A DNA stretch of 64,000 nt from Oryzisolibacter sp. LB2S. GTDB lineage: Bacteria > Pseudomonadota > Gammaproteobacteria > Burkholderiales > Burkholderiaceae_C. Position 1 is the stretch's first letter, and every line of letters starts with the position of its first letter. The stretch is from NCBI RefSeq assembly GCF_040732315.1, contig NZ_CP160388.1:466001-530000 (forward strand), written 5' to 3'. Positions 42,637 through 51,722 of the stretch are shown here, piece by piece. The position numbers were made by a program, and so were the translations under genes. Below the pieces are notes generated by a model that saw only the letters and a list, made by a program, of their open reading frames with translations, did no database searches and was not told the DNA's origin.

Positions 42637-44325
42637 ATGTCTGCAGTTGCCGAAGTCCCCGTCACACCGCCTCCCGCCGCCAGCGCCGGCTGGCAGCAGC
42701 GGCTGAGCGCGCTGGACCGCGGCGCGCGCCTGCGCCTGGGCGCCGCGGCGCTCCTGGTGCTGGCCGTGCTGGCGGCCATGTTCTTCTATGGCCGTCAGCC
42801 CGAGTACCGGGTGCTGTTCTCGGGACTGAACGACAAGGATGGCGGCGCCATCGTGGCCCAGCTGGCGCAGATGAACGTGCCCTACAAATACACCGAGGGC
42901 GGCGGCGCCATCATGGTGCCGGCCGAGCGCGTGCACGACGTGCGCCTGCGCCTGGCCACGCAGGGTCTGCCCAAGGGCTCGGTGACGGGCTTCGAGCTCA
43001 TGGAGAGCAATCGCTTCGGCGTGACGCAGTTCCAGGAGCGGCTCAACTTCCAGCGCGGGCTCGAGGGCGAGCTCACGCGTTCCATCCAGGCGCTGGACTC
43101 GGTGCAGAGCGCGCGCGTGCACCTGGCGCTGCCCAATCAGAACGGCTTTTTCCGCGAGCAGCAAAAGCCCTCGGCCTCGGTGCTGCTCGGCCTGTACCCG
43201 GGGCGCATGCTCGACCGCGCGCAGATCGCGGGCATCGTGCACCTGGTGGCCTCCAGCGTGCCCGAGCTCGCGCCCTCGGCCGTGAGCGTGCTCGACGACA
43301 CGGGCAAGCTCCTGTCGCAGTCGCCCGAGGCGAGTGACCGGGCCGGCGTGGACGCGCAGCAGCTGGCCTATGTGCAGCAGATCGAGCAGCTCTACACGCG
43401 CCGCATCCTCGACCTGCTCGAGCCCGTGGTGGGCAAGAACAATGTGAAGGCCCAGGTGACGGCCGAGGTGGACTTCAGCCAGACCGAGTCCACCTCCGAG
43501 CAGCACCGCCCCAATCTGTCGCCCGACTCGAGCGCCGTGCGCAGCCAGCAGATCGTGGAGAGCATGGGCGAGAAGTCCGCGCTGCCGCCCACGGGCGTTC
43601 CCGGCGCCGTGAGCAATCAGCCGCCGCAGAACTCCACCGCGCCCATCAACGGGGCCAACCCGCCGCCCACGGCCGCCAATGCGCAGCAGGCAGGGGCGCA
43701 GGGCGGCGCCGCGGGCAAGCGCGAATCCATCACCAACTACGAGGTGGACAAGACCACGCGCGTGACGCGCGGCGGCGCCGGCGCCATCAAGCGCGTGAAC
43801 GCCGCCGTGGTCGTCAACTACCAGAGCGTGAGCGAGGAGCCGGGCAAGCCGCCGGTGGCCAAGGCGCTGTCGCCCGAGCAGCTCGAACAGATGACGGCCC
43901 TGGTGCGCGATTCCATTGGCTTCAACCGGGAGCGCGGCGACTCGGTGAATCTGATGAACGCCCCCTTTCTGGTCACCGAGGCGCCCGCGGCCGAGCTGCC
44001 GCTGTGGAAGCAGCCCGAGGTCGTGGAGTTGGCCCGGTCCCTGGGCTGGCCCGTGGGCATCTCCCTGGCCGTGGCGCTGCTGCTGCTGGGCCTGGTGCGC
44101 CCGCTGATCAAGGGCAGGCAGCGGGCGGCCGCGCCGGTGCAGGGTGGCCAGCTGCACGCCCTGGCGGCCGATGAGCTGGAGCGCCCCGCGCTGCCGGCGC
44201 CCGCGTCGGCCGAGGAGCTGCAGCCCACGGCGGAGCAGCTGCGCCTGGAGGAGGCGCGCAAGCTCGCGCGCGACAACCCCGTGGCCGTGGCCGCCATCCT
44301 CAAGACCTGGGTCAACGGCGAGTGA
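42637..44325 (+). CDS. fliF: Flagellar MS-ring protein FliF
   Basis: A 562-residue inner-membrane ring protein and assembly base of the flagellum. Two membrane helices lie near 34-52 (LGAAALLVLAVLAAMFFYG) and 470-490 (WPVGISLAVALLLLGLVRP). Conserved periplasmic segments are YRVLFSGLNDKDGGAIVAQLAQMNVPYKY and NFQRGLEGELTRSIQALDSVQSARVHLALP. The C-terminal tail ends with LARDNPVAVAAILKTWVNGE, the FliG-binding helix. ATG with GGAAGAG upstream is preferred to a TTG five codons earlier. First gene of the fliF-fliR series. Confidence 0.97.
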   Translation: MSAVAEVPVTPPPAASAGWQQRLSALDRGARLRLGAAALLVLAVLAAMFFYGRQPEYRVLFSGLNDKDGGAIVAQLAQMNVPYKYTEGGGAIMVPAERVHDVRLRLATQGLPKGSVTGFELMESNRFGVTQFQERLNFQRGLEGELTRSIQALDSVQSARVHLALPNQNGFFREQQKPSASVLLGLYPGRMLDRAQIAGIVHLVASSVPELAPSAVSVLDDTGKLLSQSPEASDRAGVDAQQLAYVQQIEQLYTRRILDLLEPVVGKNNVKAQVTAEVDFSQTESTSEQHRPNLSPDSSAVRSQQIVESMGEKSALPPTGVPGAVSNQPPQNSTAPINGANPPPTAANAQQAGAQGGAAGKRESITNYEVDKTTRVTRGGAGAIKRVNAAVVVNYQSVSEEPGKPPVAKALSPEQLEQMTALVRDSIGFNRERGDSVNLMNAPFLVTEAPAAELPLWKQPEVVELARSLGWPVGISLAVALLLLGLVRPLIKGRQRAAAPVQGGQLHALAADELERPALPAPASAEELQPTAEQLRLEEARKLARDNPVAVAAILKTWVNGE

Positions 44326-44355
44326 CCCCCACCCATTGCGGAGCATGAGACTGGT

Positions 44356-45351
44356 ATGGATGAACAGGGACTGAACGACGCGGCCATCATGCTGATGTCC
44401 CTGGGCGAGGAGGAGGCCGCCGAGGTCTTCAAGCATCTCTCGCCCAAGGAGGTGCAAAAGCTCGGCGAGACCATTGCGCGCATGCGCACCGTCTCCCGGG
44501 ACAAGGTGGACGAGGTGATCACCCGTTTCACGAACGAGGCCGCGGCGCAGAGCCTGCTGGTCTCCGACACGGGCAACTACGTGCGCGCCGTGCTCAAGCG
44601 CGCGCTCGGGGACGACAAGGCCGCGCTGCTCATAGACCGCATCCTGCAGGGCGGGGACGTCTCGGGCATCGAGAGCCTGAAATGGATGGACCCGCTGTCC
44701 GTGGCCGAGCTGCTGCGCAACGAGCATCCGCAGATCGTGGCCGCCATCCTCGTGCATCTCGAGCCCGATCAGGCGTCCGGCATCCTGGCCCAGCTGACCG
44801 AACGCCAGCGCGGCGAGGTCATGCTGCGCATCGCCACCCTCGAGGGCATACAGCCCACGGCGCTCAAGGACCTGAACGAGGTGCTGTTCAAGGTGCTGGC
44901 CGGCGGCGACAAGGTGCGCAAGAGCTCGCTCGGCGGCGTGCAGGCGGCCGCCAACATCATCAACCTCATGGGTTCGGGCATGGACACGGCGGTGCTGGAT
45001 GCGATTCGCGGCGTCGACATCGATCTGGCGCAGAGGATCATGGACAAGATGTTCATCTTCGACGACGTGGCCAAGCTCGACGACCGCTCCATCCAGACCG
45101 TGCTGCGCGAGGTGGCCTCCGAGACCCTGGTCGTGGCCCTCAAGGGCGCGCAGCCCGAGGTGCGCGACAAGATCCTCGCCAACATGTCCACGCGCGCGGC
45201 CGCTGCCATGCGCGAAGATCTGGAGTCGCGCGGCCCCATGCGTCTGTCCGAGGTCGAGGCGCAGCAGCGCGAGATCCTCAAGACCGTGCGCCGCCTGGCC
45301 GACGAGGGCCAGATCGCGCTGAGCGGCGGAGGCGACGATGCCTTCGTCTAA
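44356..45351 (+). CDS. fliG: Flagellar switch protein FliG
   Basis: A 331-residue rotor protein that transmits torque from MotA. The three ARM-like domains are present: N-terminal MDEQGLNDAAIMLMSLGEEEAAEVFKHLSPKEVQKLGE (binds FliF), the middle part with the EHPQ motif (RNEHPQIVAAILVHLEPDQASGIL), and the C-terminal charged helix (DIDLAQRIMDKMFIFDDVAKLDDRSIQTVLREV). It overlaps fliH by 14 bases, which points to coupled translation. Confidence 0.97.
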   Translation: MDEQGLNDAAIMLMSLGEEEAAEVFKHLSPKEVQKLGETIARMRTVSRDKVDEVITRFTNEAAAQSLLVSDTGNYVRAVLKRALGDDKAALLIDRILQGGDVSGIESLKWMDPLSVAELLRNEHPQIVAAILVHLEPDQASGILAQLTERQRGEVMLRIATLEGIQPTALKDLNEVLFKVLAGGDKVRKSSLGGVQAAANIINLMGSGMDTAVLDAIRGVDIDLAQRIMDKMFIFDDVAKLDDRSIQTVLREVASETLVVALKGAQPEVRDKILANMSTRAAAAMREDLESRGPMRLSEVEAQQREILKTVRRLADEGQIALSGGGDDAFV

Positions 45352-46081
45352 CCGCTACACCCGCTTCATCCCGCGCGAGGAGATCGGCGACGTCATGCGC
45401 TGGGAGTTCGGCGACGTGCATGGCGCGGACACGCTGCGGCCCCTGGTGCCGCCGCGCCCGCTGCTGGTCGACGAGCCCGCGCCCACGGCCGATGACGCGG
45501 CCGCGCAGGCCGAACAGGCCGAGCAGCAGGCCCTGCTGCAGCAGGCGCATGACGAAGGACATGCGCGCGGCCTCGCCGAGGGTGAGCAGCAGGCGCGCCT
45601 GGCCGCGCAGCAGCAGATGGACGACTACATCGCGGGCCAGGGGCGCGAGGCAGCGGCCCGGCTGGCGGCCGTGGCGCAGGCGCTCGAGGCCAGCCTGGCC
45701 GGCCTGCAGCAGACCATGGCCCAGGAGGTGCTGCAGCTGGCCTGCGACATCGCGCGCCAGGTGGTGCGGCGCGAGGTGGCCGCGCCCCAGGCCATGTTGC
45801 CCGTGGTGCGCGAGGCGCTGTCCATGCTGGCCGCCGAGAACCGTCCCGCGACCGTGCGCCTGAACCCGGCCGACTGGGCAGCCCTGGAAAAGCCGCTGCG
45901 CGAGGAGTTCTCGTCCCCCCGCATCGAATGGCAGCCGGACCCCGCAGTGCAGGCCGGCGACTGCCTGGTGGAGAGTGCGGGCATGGTCATCGACGGCACC
46001 ATGGACAAGCGCTGGCGCCGCGCCATCGCGGCCCTGGGCCTGAGCGCCGCCTGGCGCGAGGAGGGCGCCGATGCCGATTGA
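45338..46081 (+). CDS. fliH: Flagellar export ATPase regulator FliH
   Basis: A 247-residue cytoplasmic protein that dimerises and links the FliI ATPase to the switch ring. The N-terminal [18 protein letters not shown] segment is typical; the middle is a Gln/Ala-rich coiled coil (about 60-130), and the C-terminal domain ([71 protein letters not shown]) is the FliI-binding part. It overlaps fliG by 14 bases and fliI by 11. Confidence 0.94.
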   Translation: MPSSNRYTRFIPREEIGDVMRWEFGDVHGADTLRPLVPPRPLLVDEPAPTADDAAAQAEQAEQQALLQQAHDEGHARGLAEGEQQARLAAQQQMDDYIAGQGREAAARLAAVAQALEASLAGLQQTMAQEVLQLACDIARQVVRREVAAPQAMLPVVREALSMLAAENRPATVRLNPADWAALEKPLREEFSSPRIEWQPDPAVQAGDCLVESAGMVIDGTMDKRWRRAIAALGLSAAWREEGADAD

Positions 46082-47471
46082 GCCTGCCAGCGCCTGGACC
46101 GGCTTCATGGCCGAGGCGCGCGGCCGCATGGCGGCGCAGCCGCCGCTCGAGGCACGCGGCACGCTCACGCGCCTGACGGGACTGGTGCTCGAGGCCGCGG
46201 GCCTGCGCGTGCCCGTGGGCGCGCAATGCCAGGTGCAGATGAACGGGCAGGAGCCCGTGCTGGCCGAGGTTGTGGGCTTTGCCGGCGACAAGGCGTTTCT
46301 GATGCCCGCGGGCGACATCCACGGCCTGTCCAGTGGCGCCCGCGTGGCGCCGGCCGCCGCCTATGTGCCGGCGCCGCGCCTGGGCGCCGCCATGGCCGAG
46401 CCGGTGGACACGAGCACGGGCGTGCTGCGCCTGCCCCTGGGCGATGGCCTGCTCGGGCGTGTGGTGGACTCGCAGGGCCTGCCGCTCGACCATGGCGGGC
46501 CGCTCACGGGCGTGACGGCCCTGCCCATGGACCGCAGTCCCATCAACGCCATGGAGCGCGACCCCGTGCGCGAACCGCTCGATACCGGCGTGCGCGCCAT
46601 CAACGCGCTGCTCACCGTGGGGCGCGGCCAGCGGCTGGGGCTGTTTGCCGGCTCGGGTGTGGGCAAGTCGGTGCTGCTGGGCATGATGGCGCGCAACACC
46701 CGGGCCGATGTCATCGTGGTCGGCCTGATCGGCGAGCGCGGGCGCGAGGTCAAGGAGTTCGTCGAGGACATCCTCGGCGAGGAGGACCGCGGCCGCGCGG
46801 TGGTCGTGGCCGCGCCCGCCGATGCCCCGCCGCTGTTGCGCATGCAGGGCGCGGCCTACGCCACGGCGATCGCCGAGCATTTTCGTGACCAGGGACGGCA
46901 TGTGCTGCTGCTCATGGACTCGCTCACCCGCTACGCCATGGCGCAGCGCGAGATTGCGCTGGCCATCGGCGAGCCGCCGGCCACCAAGGGCTACCCGCCG
47001 AGCTGCTTTGCCAAGCTGCCGGCGCTGGTCGAGAGGAGCGGCAACGGCCTCAATGGCGTGGGCTCGATCACCGCGTTCTACACCGTGCTGTCCGAGGGCG
47101 ACGACCAGCAGGACCCGATCGCCGACGCGGCGCGCGCGATTCTCGATGGGCACATCGTGCTCTCTCGCGCGCTCGCGGAAAGCGGCCATTACCCGGCGAT
47201 CGACATCGAGCAGTCGGCCTCGCGCGTGATGCACAACGTGGTGTCGCAGGCGCATTTCGACCTCGCGCGCGGCTTTCGCGCCACCTACTCGCGCTACCAG
47301 AAGAGCCGCGACCTGATCCAGGTCGGCGCCTACATGGCCGGCTCCGATCCGCAGCTCGACGAGGCCATACGCCTGCAGCCGGGCATGGTGGGCTTTCTGC
47401 AGCAGGGCATGCGCGAGGCAGCGCCCATGGATGAATGCGTCGCGGCGCTCGGTCAGGTGCTGGAAGGCTGA
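46071..47471 (+). CDS. fliI: Flagellum-specific export ATPase FliI
   Basis: A 466-residue F1-like ATPase of the flagellar export apparatus. The Walker A loop AGSGVGKS is at 193-200, Walker B near 275-285 ([19 protein letters not shown]), and the [14 protein letters not shown] segment is typical of type III ATPases. The N-terminal domain (about 1-100) binds FliH. It overlaps fliH and is followed by fliJ after 5 bases. It primes substrates and chaperones for export. Confidence 0.97.
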   Translation: MPIEPASAWTGFMAEARGRMAAQPPLEARGTLTRLTGLVLEAAGLRVPVGAQCQVQMNGQEPVLAEVVGFAGDKAFLMPAGDIHGLSSGARVAPAAAYVPAPRLGAAMAEPVDTSTGVLRLPLGDGLLGRVVDSQGLPLDHGGPLTGVTALPMDRSPINAMERDPVREPLDTGVRAINALLTVGRGQRLGLFAGSGVGKSVLLGMMARNTRADVIVVGLIGERGREVKEFVEDILGEEDRGRAVVVAAPADAPPLLRMQGAAYATAIAEHFRDQGRHVLLLMDSLTRYAMAQREIALAIGEPPATKGYPPSCFAKLPALVERSGNGLNGVGSITAFYTVLSEGDDQQDPIADAARAILDGHIVLSRALAESGHYPAIDIEQSASRVMHNVVSQAHFDLARGFRATYSRYQKSRDLIQVGAYMAGSDPQLDEAIRLQPGMVGFLQQGMREAAPMDECVAALGQVLEG

Positions 47472-47476
47472 CCCGC

Positions 47477-47935
47477 ATGAGCGCGCTCAACGCCTTCGTC
47501 GTCGCCGTCGAGCTGGCCGAGCGCCGGCGCGACGCCGCGCGACAGACGCTGGCCAGCGTGCAGGGCGCCCGTCAGGCTGCGCAGGCGCAGCTCGATCAGC
47601 TCACCGGCTACGCGGCCGAGACGCAGCAGCGCTGGGGGCCGAAGGCAGGCGCCGCGGTGCAGCCCGAGGTCATGCACCACCACTACCAGTTCATGGGGCG
47701 GCTCGACCACGCCATCGGCCTGCAGACGCAGACGCTGAGCGGCCAGGACCAGCGCGTGGCCCAGGCTCGACAGGCCTTGCTGCAGGCCGAGCTGCGCCTG
47801 GCCAGCCTGCGCAAGGTGCTCGAGCGCCGCAGGGCCGACCTGGCGCAGCAGCAGCAGCGCCGCGAACAAAAACAGACCGATGAGCGCGCATCGCTGCGCG
47901 CCGCCACCCGCACGGGTGCAGTGGATCAGGAGTGA
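47477..47935 (+). CDS. fliJ: Flagellar export chaperone FliJ
   Basis: A 152-residue antiparallel coiled-coil protein, comparable to the gamma subunit of the F-type ATPase, which inserts into the FliI ring. It is rich in Gln, Ala and Arg heptads (AVELAERRRDAARQTLASVQGARQAAQAQLDQL and LASLRKVLERRRADLAQQQQRREQKQTDERA) and shows the family phrase MHHHYQFMGRLDHAI. It starts 5 bases after the fliI stop. Confidence 0.92.
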   Translation: MSALNAFVVAVELAERRRDAARQTLASVQGARQAAQAQLDQLTGYAAETQQRWGPKAGAAVQPEVMHHHYQFMGRLDHAIGLQTQTLSGQDQRVAQARQALLQAELRLASLRKVLERRRADLAQQQQRREQKQTDERASLRAATRTGAVDQE

Positions 47936-47940
47936 CAGCG

Positions 47941-49197
47941 ATGGAAAAGACCGCCATTTCTTCGACCCGGGAAACGGGTGCGCAGGGCGCACAGGGCTCT
48001 CGCGGCGTGGCCGGCCGTGCCGGCGCGGCGCGCGAGGGCGATGGTGCGCCGGAGCAGGCAGGCGGCTTTGCCATGCTGCTGCAGACGCTGGCGACCAGCG
48101 CCGCGGGTGATGCCGAAGCCCAGGATCCGACCGTGGCCATGCCCGATGCGGCGGCGCTGCAGCCCTGGATGGCACAGCTGCAGGCGCAGCCGCTGCCGCC
48201 GCACGGCGCGGGCAATGTGCCGGCGGGTGACCCGTTGGCGACGCTGGGCCGGCGCGGCCAGCACAGCCTGGTCGCACAGACCGCCCTGCTCGATGGCGCG
48301 GCCGAGGCGGCCCTGGTCGATGGAACGGCGCAGAGCGCAGGGCCCGCCGCGCCCATGGGGCGTGGTGGCGTGGGGCGCGCGTCTGCGCCGCGCGACGCCA
48401 TGGCGGGCGCTGCCGATCTGGCGCCAGCCATGGCCGTGAGTCGCATGGCCGGTGGCCGGCACGTGCAGGCCGGCGCCGATCCGGCGATGCCGCCGCAGGC
48501 CGCCTTGCAGACCGCTCAAGCGGCCGCTGCGCCGGGCATGGATCGCGCCGCCCCGCAGGCCGTCGCGCAGCCGCTGACCGGCTTGGAGGCCCAGGCGCAT
48601 GTGGCCAGTCTCACCCCCGGCGCCGCAGAGGCCGCCGTGGGCCCGTCCGCCGCAGGCGGCGGGCAACGCATGGGAAATGCGGCCCAACCCGACGTGGCGG
48701 CCATGGTGGTGCCCGAGCAGCCCGCGCAGCCAGGGCCGGCCGGCGCGAGCGATGCCGCCCAGCCCGGACAGCTCGCCCAGGACGGCGCGGCGGACGCCCA
48801 GGCCGATCTGCTCACCGAACAGGTCACCTACTGGGTGCACCAGAAGACCCAGAACGCGGCGGTCACCGTGGATCAGGGGGGCCAGCCCGTGGAAGTCAAG
48901 GTGGCACTCACGGGCGACCAGGCCCATGTGAGCCTGGGCAGCGACCGGCCGCAAGAGCGCGAGCAGCTCGACGCGGGCCGCGACCAGCTGCAGGACATGC
49001 TGGAGCGCCAGGGCTTGCAGCTCGCCGGTATGACCGTGGGCACCGGTGGGCGCCAGGATGCAGGCTCCGGTCAGGAAGAGCGCGACCCGGGGCGAGCGGG
49101 CGGGCGGCGCGCGAGCGTGCGGGTGGAGCCCGTGGCGCCGAGGGCCCTGCCAGCGGTGGCCGGGCGGGGCGAGCGCAGCCTGGACATCTTCGTGTGA
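47941..49197 (+). CDS. fliK: Flagellar hook-length control protein FliK
   Basis: A 418-residue molecular ruler exported while the hook grows. The first 280 residues are low-complexity Ala/Gln/Gly/Pro sequence without clear fold, as usual. The C-terminal domain (about 285-385, from LTEQVTYWVHQKTQNAAVTVDQGGQPVEVKVALTGDQAHVSLGSDRPQEREQLDAGRDQLQDMLERQGLQLAGMTV) is the conserved FliK domain that acts on FlhB. The ATG has AGGAG nine bases upstream; a GTG three codons earlier is possible. After it, 124-151 bases precede fliL. Confidence 0.92.
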   Translation: MEKTAISSTRETGAQGAQGSRGVAGRAGAAREGDGAPEQAGGFAMLLQTLATSAAGDAEAQDPTVAMPDAAALQPWMAQLQAQPLPPHGAGNVPAGDPLATLGRRGQHSLVAQTALLDGAAEAALVDGTAQSAGPAAPMGRGGVGRASAPRDAMAGAADLAPAMAVSRMAGGRHVQAGADPAMPPQAALQTAQAAAAPGMDRAAPQAVAQPLTGLEAQAHVASLTPGAAEAAVGPSAAGGGQRMGNAAQPDVAAMVVPEQPAQPGPAGASDAAQPGQLAQDGAADAQADLLTEQVTYWVHQKTQNAAVTVDQGGQPVEVKVALTGDQAHVSLGSDRPQEREQLDAGRDQLQDMLERQGLQLAGMTVGTGGRQDAGSGQEERDPGRAGGRRASVRVEPVAPRALPAVAGRGERSLDIFV

Positions 49198-49214
49198 GCC
49201 GGGGCGCGCCCGCG

Positions 49215-49280
49215 GGCGCATGAAATGCGCGGTTTTGGGCCTCTATTCGGGCGATCGGTTTGGGGGGGCTTGGAAATAAT
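49215..49280 (+). promoter_or_regulatory. fliL promoter with FlhD4C2-like box
   Basis: The box at 49215-49255 has a good right half (CTCTATTC-N2-GCGAT) and a weaker left half, about 18 of 26 positions in all. AATAAT (49275-49280) lies 19 bases downstream. This would start a second transcript within the fliF-fliR series, in the largest gap of that series. Confidence 0.4.
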
Positions 49281-49348
49281 GGGCCATCGAGCAAGTTCAC
49301 TGTGCTCTCCGACTGTCCGACGTGGCCACCGCCCGAGAAAGCCCCCAA

Positions 49349-49927
49349 GTGTCCGAATCCACTGCCTCCCCGGCCAAGAACAAGATGCTGATCATCGTCG
49401 CGCTGGCGCTCGTCGCGCTGCTGGTGGTCGGCGGCGCGCTGGCCTGGCTGCTGCTGGCCCAGCGTGGCGCCGCCGATGAGGAGGAGGGACGCGCGCCCTC
49501 GGCCCAGGCGGCCCTGCCCAAGACGCCGCCCACCTTTCTGCCCATGGACAACATGGTGGTGAACCTGGCCGATCCCGGTGGAGATCGGTTCGTCCAGGTG
49601 GGCATTACGCTGGAGCTCGCCGATGCCAAGACCTCGGAGCTCGTCAAGACCTACATGCCCAGCATCCGCAGCAAGGTGCTGCTGCTGCTGTCGCAGCGCA
49701 CGACCGATGAGCTGCTGACGCGCGAGGGCAAGGAAAAGCTGGCCCTGGACATTCGCCGTGAGGTCTCCCACCCCCTGGGCTTTTCCGTGCCCAAGCCGCG
49801 CAGGCGCGCCGTGCAGCGCGATCTCGACGAGGAGGAGCTAGAGGACGACGAGGTGGCGCCACGCCGCTCCCGCGCGGACGACAACCCGGTGCGCCAGGTG
49901 CTGTTCTCGAGCTTCATCATTCAATAG
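49349..49927 (+). CDS. fliL: Flagellar basal-body protein FliL
   Basis: A single-pass inner-membrane protein of about 192 residues that associates with the stator. One hydrophobic helix (MLIIVALALVALLVVGGALAWLLLA) is near the N-terminus, then the periplasmic domain with TFLPMDNMVVNLADPGGDRFVQVGITLEL and VKTYMPSIRSKVLLLLSQRTTDELLTREGKEKLALDIRREV, ending in VLFSSFIIQ, a conserved FliL end. Before that end there is an unusual acidic-basic insert (DLDEEELEDDEVAPRRSRAD). The start is a GTG; an earlier GTG at 49322 is the alternative and adds nine residues. Confidence 0.93.
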   Translation: MSESTASPAKNKMLIIVALALVALLVVGGALAWLLLAQRGAADEEEGRAPSAQAALPKTPPTFLPMDNMVVNLADPGGDRFVQVGITLELADAKTSELVKTYMPSIRSKVLLLLSQRTTDELLTREGKEKLALDIRREVSHPLGFSVPKPRRRAVQRDLDEEELEDDEVAPRRSRADDNPVRQVLFSSFIIQ

Positions 49928-49938
49928 GGGAGGATGCC

Positions 49939-50943
49939 GTGAGCGATTCCTTTCTGTCGCAGGAAGAGGTCGACGCGCTGCTCGAGGGCGTGACCGGCGA
50001 AAGCCAGAAGACCGTCAAGGAGGAGATAGAGGCGGGCGCCGTGCGCGACTACGACATCTCCAGCCAGGAGCGCATCGTGCGCGGGCGCATGCCGACGATG
50101 GAGATCGTCAACGAGCGCTTTGCCCGCAACTTCCGCATCGGCCTGTTCAACTTCATACGCCGCAGCCCCGAGATCTCCGTGGGCGCGGTGTCGGTGCAGC
50201 GCTACAACGCGTTCCTGCGCGAGCTCGTGGTGCCGACCAACTTCAACATCTGCGCGATTCGCCCCTTGCGCGGCAGCGGCCTGATCGTGTGCGAGCCGTC
50301 GCTGCTCTTCGGCATCATCGACACCTTGTACGGCGGCGTTGGCAAGTTCCAGACGCGCATCGAGGGGCGCGACTTCTCGGCCACCGAGCAGCGCGTGATC
50401 CAGCGCCTGGTGGGCCTGATCTGCGAGGAATACAAGAAGGCCTGGCATGGCATCTACCCGCTGGAGCTGTCCTACCAGCGCTCGGAGATGCAGCCGCAGT
50501 TCGCCAACATCGCCACGCCCAGCGAGATCGTGGTGTCCACGGCGTTCCAGCTCGAGATCGGTGACCTGGCCGGCGCCATCCACATCTGCATGCCCTACGC
50601 CACGCTCGAGCCCATACGCGACGTGCTGTACTCGGCCACGCAGGGCGACGCGATTGAAGTGGACCGGCGCTGGGTCAAGGTGCTCACGCGCGAGATTCAG
50701 GCCGCCGAAGTCACGCTGGTGGCCGAGCTGGCGCGCGCCGACGCCACCGTGGAGCAGCTGCTCGCGATGAAGCCGGGCGACTTCATCGAGCTCGAACGCG
50801 AGCCGCGCATACGCGCCACGATCGAGGGCGTGCCGGTTTTCGAATGCCAGTACGGAACGCACAACACCAAGTACGCGATCCGCATCGAGGAATGCCTGCG
50901 CGGCAACGACGCGCATTGGGCGGGAGATAAACATGTCAACTGA
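49939..50943 (+). CDS. fliM: Flagellar switch protein FliM
   Basis: A 334-residue switch protein. The N-terminal SDSFLSQEEVDALLEGV is the CheY-binding peptide, followed by the FliM middle domain (RMPTMEIVNERFARNFRIGLFNFIRRSPEISVG, YGGVGKFQTRIEGRDFSATEQRVIQRLV) and the SpoA domain, ending in VFECQYGTHNTKYAIRIEE. The start is a GTG with AGGGGAGGA upstream. It overlaps fliN by 11 bases. CheY-P binding here reverses the motor. Confidence 0.97.
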   Translation: MSDSFLSQEEVDALLEGVTGESQKTVKEEIEAGAVRDYDISSQERIVRGRMPTMEIVNERFARNFRIGLFNFIRRSPEISVGAVSVQRYNAFLRELVVPTNFNICAIRPLRGSGLIVCEPSLLFGIIDTLYGGVGKFQTRIEGRDFSATEQRVIQRLVGLICEEYKKAWHGIYPLELSYQRSEMQPQFANIATPSEIVVSTAFQLEIGDLAGAIHICMPYATLEPIRDVLYSATQGDAIEVDRRWVKVLTREIQAAEVTLVAELARADATVEQLLAMKPGDFIELEREPRIRATIEGVPVFECQYGTHNTKYAIRIEECLRGNDAHWAGDKHVN

Positions 50944-51376
50944 GTCCGATCACGACAACCCGGGCGGCGCGGCCGCCGACGACCCGTTCGCGGGCTGGGC
51001 CGAGGCCCTGGAGGAGCAAAAGAGCGCGACGGCGCAGACCGTCGATGCCGAGCAGGGCGGCCCCCTGTCGGGCGAGCCCGCGCGCAGCTTCGGCCATGGC
51101 GATGCCCAGGTGCACGACATCAACATGGTGCTCGACATCCCCGTGCAGCTGTCAGTGGAGCTGGGCCGCACCAAGGTGCCCATCAAGTACATCCTGCAGC
51201 TGGCCCAGGGCTCGGTCGTGGAGCTCGACGCCCTCGCGGGCGAGCCCATGGACGTGCTGGTCAATGGCTACCTCATCGCGCAGGGCGAGGTGGTGGTCGT
51301 CAACGACAAGTTCGGCATCCGCCTGACCGATGTGGTCACGCCGTCCGAGCGTCTGCGCCGGGTCAGCCGTGGCTAG
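50933..51376 (+). CDS. fliN: Flagellar switch protein FliN
   Basis: A 147-residue switch protein. The first 60 residues are an acidic, flexible stretch; the C-terminal SpoA domain is conserved (VLDIPVQLSVELGRTKVPIKYILQLAQGSVVELDALAGEPMDVLVNGYLIAQGEVVVVNDKFGIRLTDVVTPSERLRRV). It forms the C ring with FliM and FliG. It overlaps the end of fliM and is followed by fliO. Confidence 0.97.
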   Translation: MSTESDHDNPGGAAADDPFAGWAEALEEQKSATAQTVDAEQGGPLSGEPARSFGHGDAQVHDINMVLDIPVQLSVELGRTKVPIKYILQLAQGSVVELDALAGEPMDVLVNGYLIAQGEVVVVNDKFGIRLTDVVTPSERLRRVSRG

Positions 51377-51377
51377 C

Positions 51378-51722
51378 ATGGGCATGACACAGACGCTGGC
51401 GCTGATCGTGCTGCTGATCGCGGCGCTGGCGGCACTGCCCTGGCTGATCCGGCGTCTTCCGCAGCGCGCCGGCCTGCAGGCGGGTGGGGGCGCCGCATCG
51501 CGCGTGCTGTCCGCCGTGGCCGTGGGGCCGCAGGCGCGCGTGGTCACGGTGGAAGTGGGCGCGCCCCGGCAGCGCACGCTGCTGGTGCTCGGGGTGACGG
51601 CGCAGCAGATCAACTGCCTGCATGTGCTGCCCGCCGCATCTTCCGATGGCGGCGGCTTCGCGGCCGAGATGACGGCCGCGCGTGCGCAGGCGGCTCGGCC
51701 GGTTGAGGGTGATCATGCGTAA
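51378..51722 (+). CDS. fliO: Flagellar export gate assembly protein FliO
   Basis: A 114-residue single-pass membrane protein needed for stable assembly of FliP. One hydrophobic helix near the N-terminus ([19 protein letters not shown]) is followed by a small cytoplasmic domain ([42 protein letters not shown]), the usual FliO pattern. The ATG used is 1 base after the fliN stop; a second in-frame ATG is at 51384. It overlaps fliP by 8 bases. Confidence 0.92.
   Translation: MGMTQTLALIVLLIAALAALPWLIRRLPQRAGLQAGGGAASRVLSAVAVGPQARVVTVEVGAPRQRTLLVLGVTAQQINCLHVLPAASSDGGGFAAEMTAARAQAARPVEGDHA

Noticed and set aside
42577..44757. A 726-codon minus-strand frame opposite fliF
   Set aside because: Antisense to fliF with typical shadow composition (His, Arg, Leu, Gly) and no recognisable domain.
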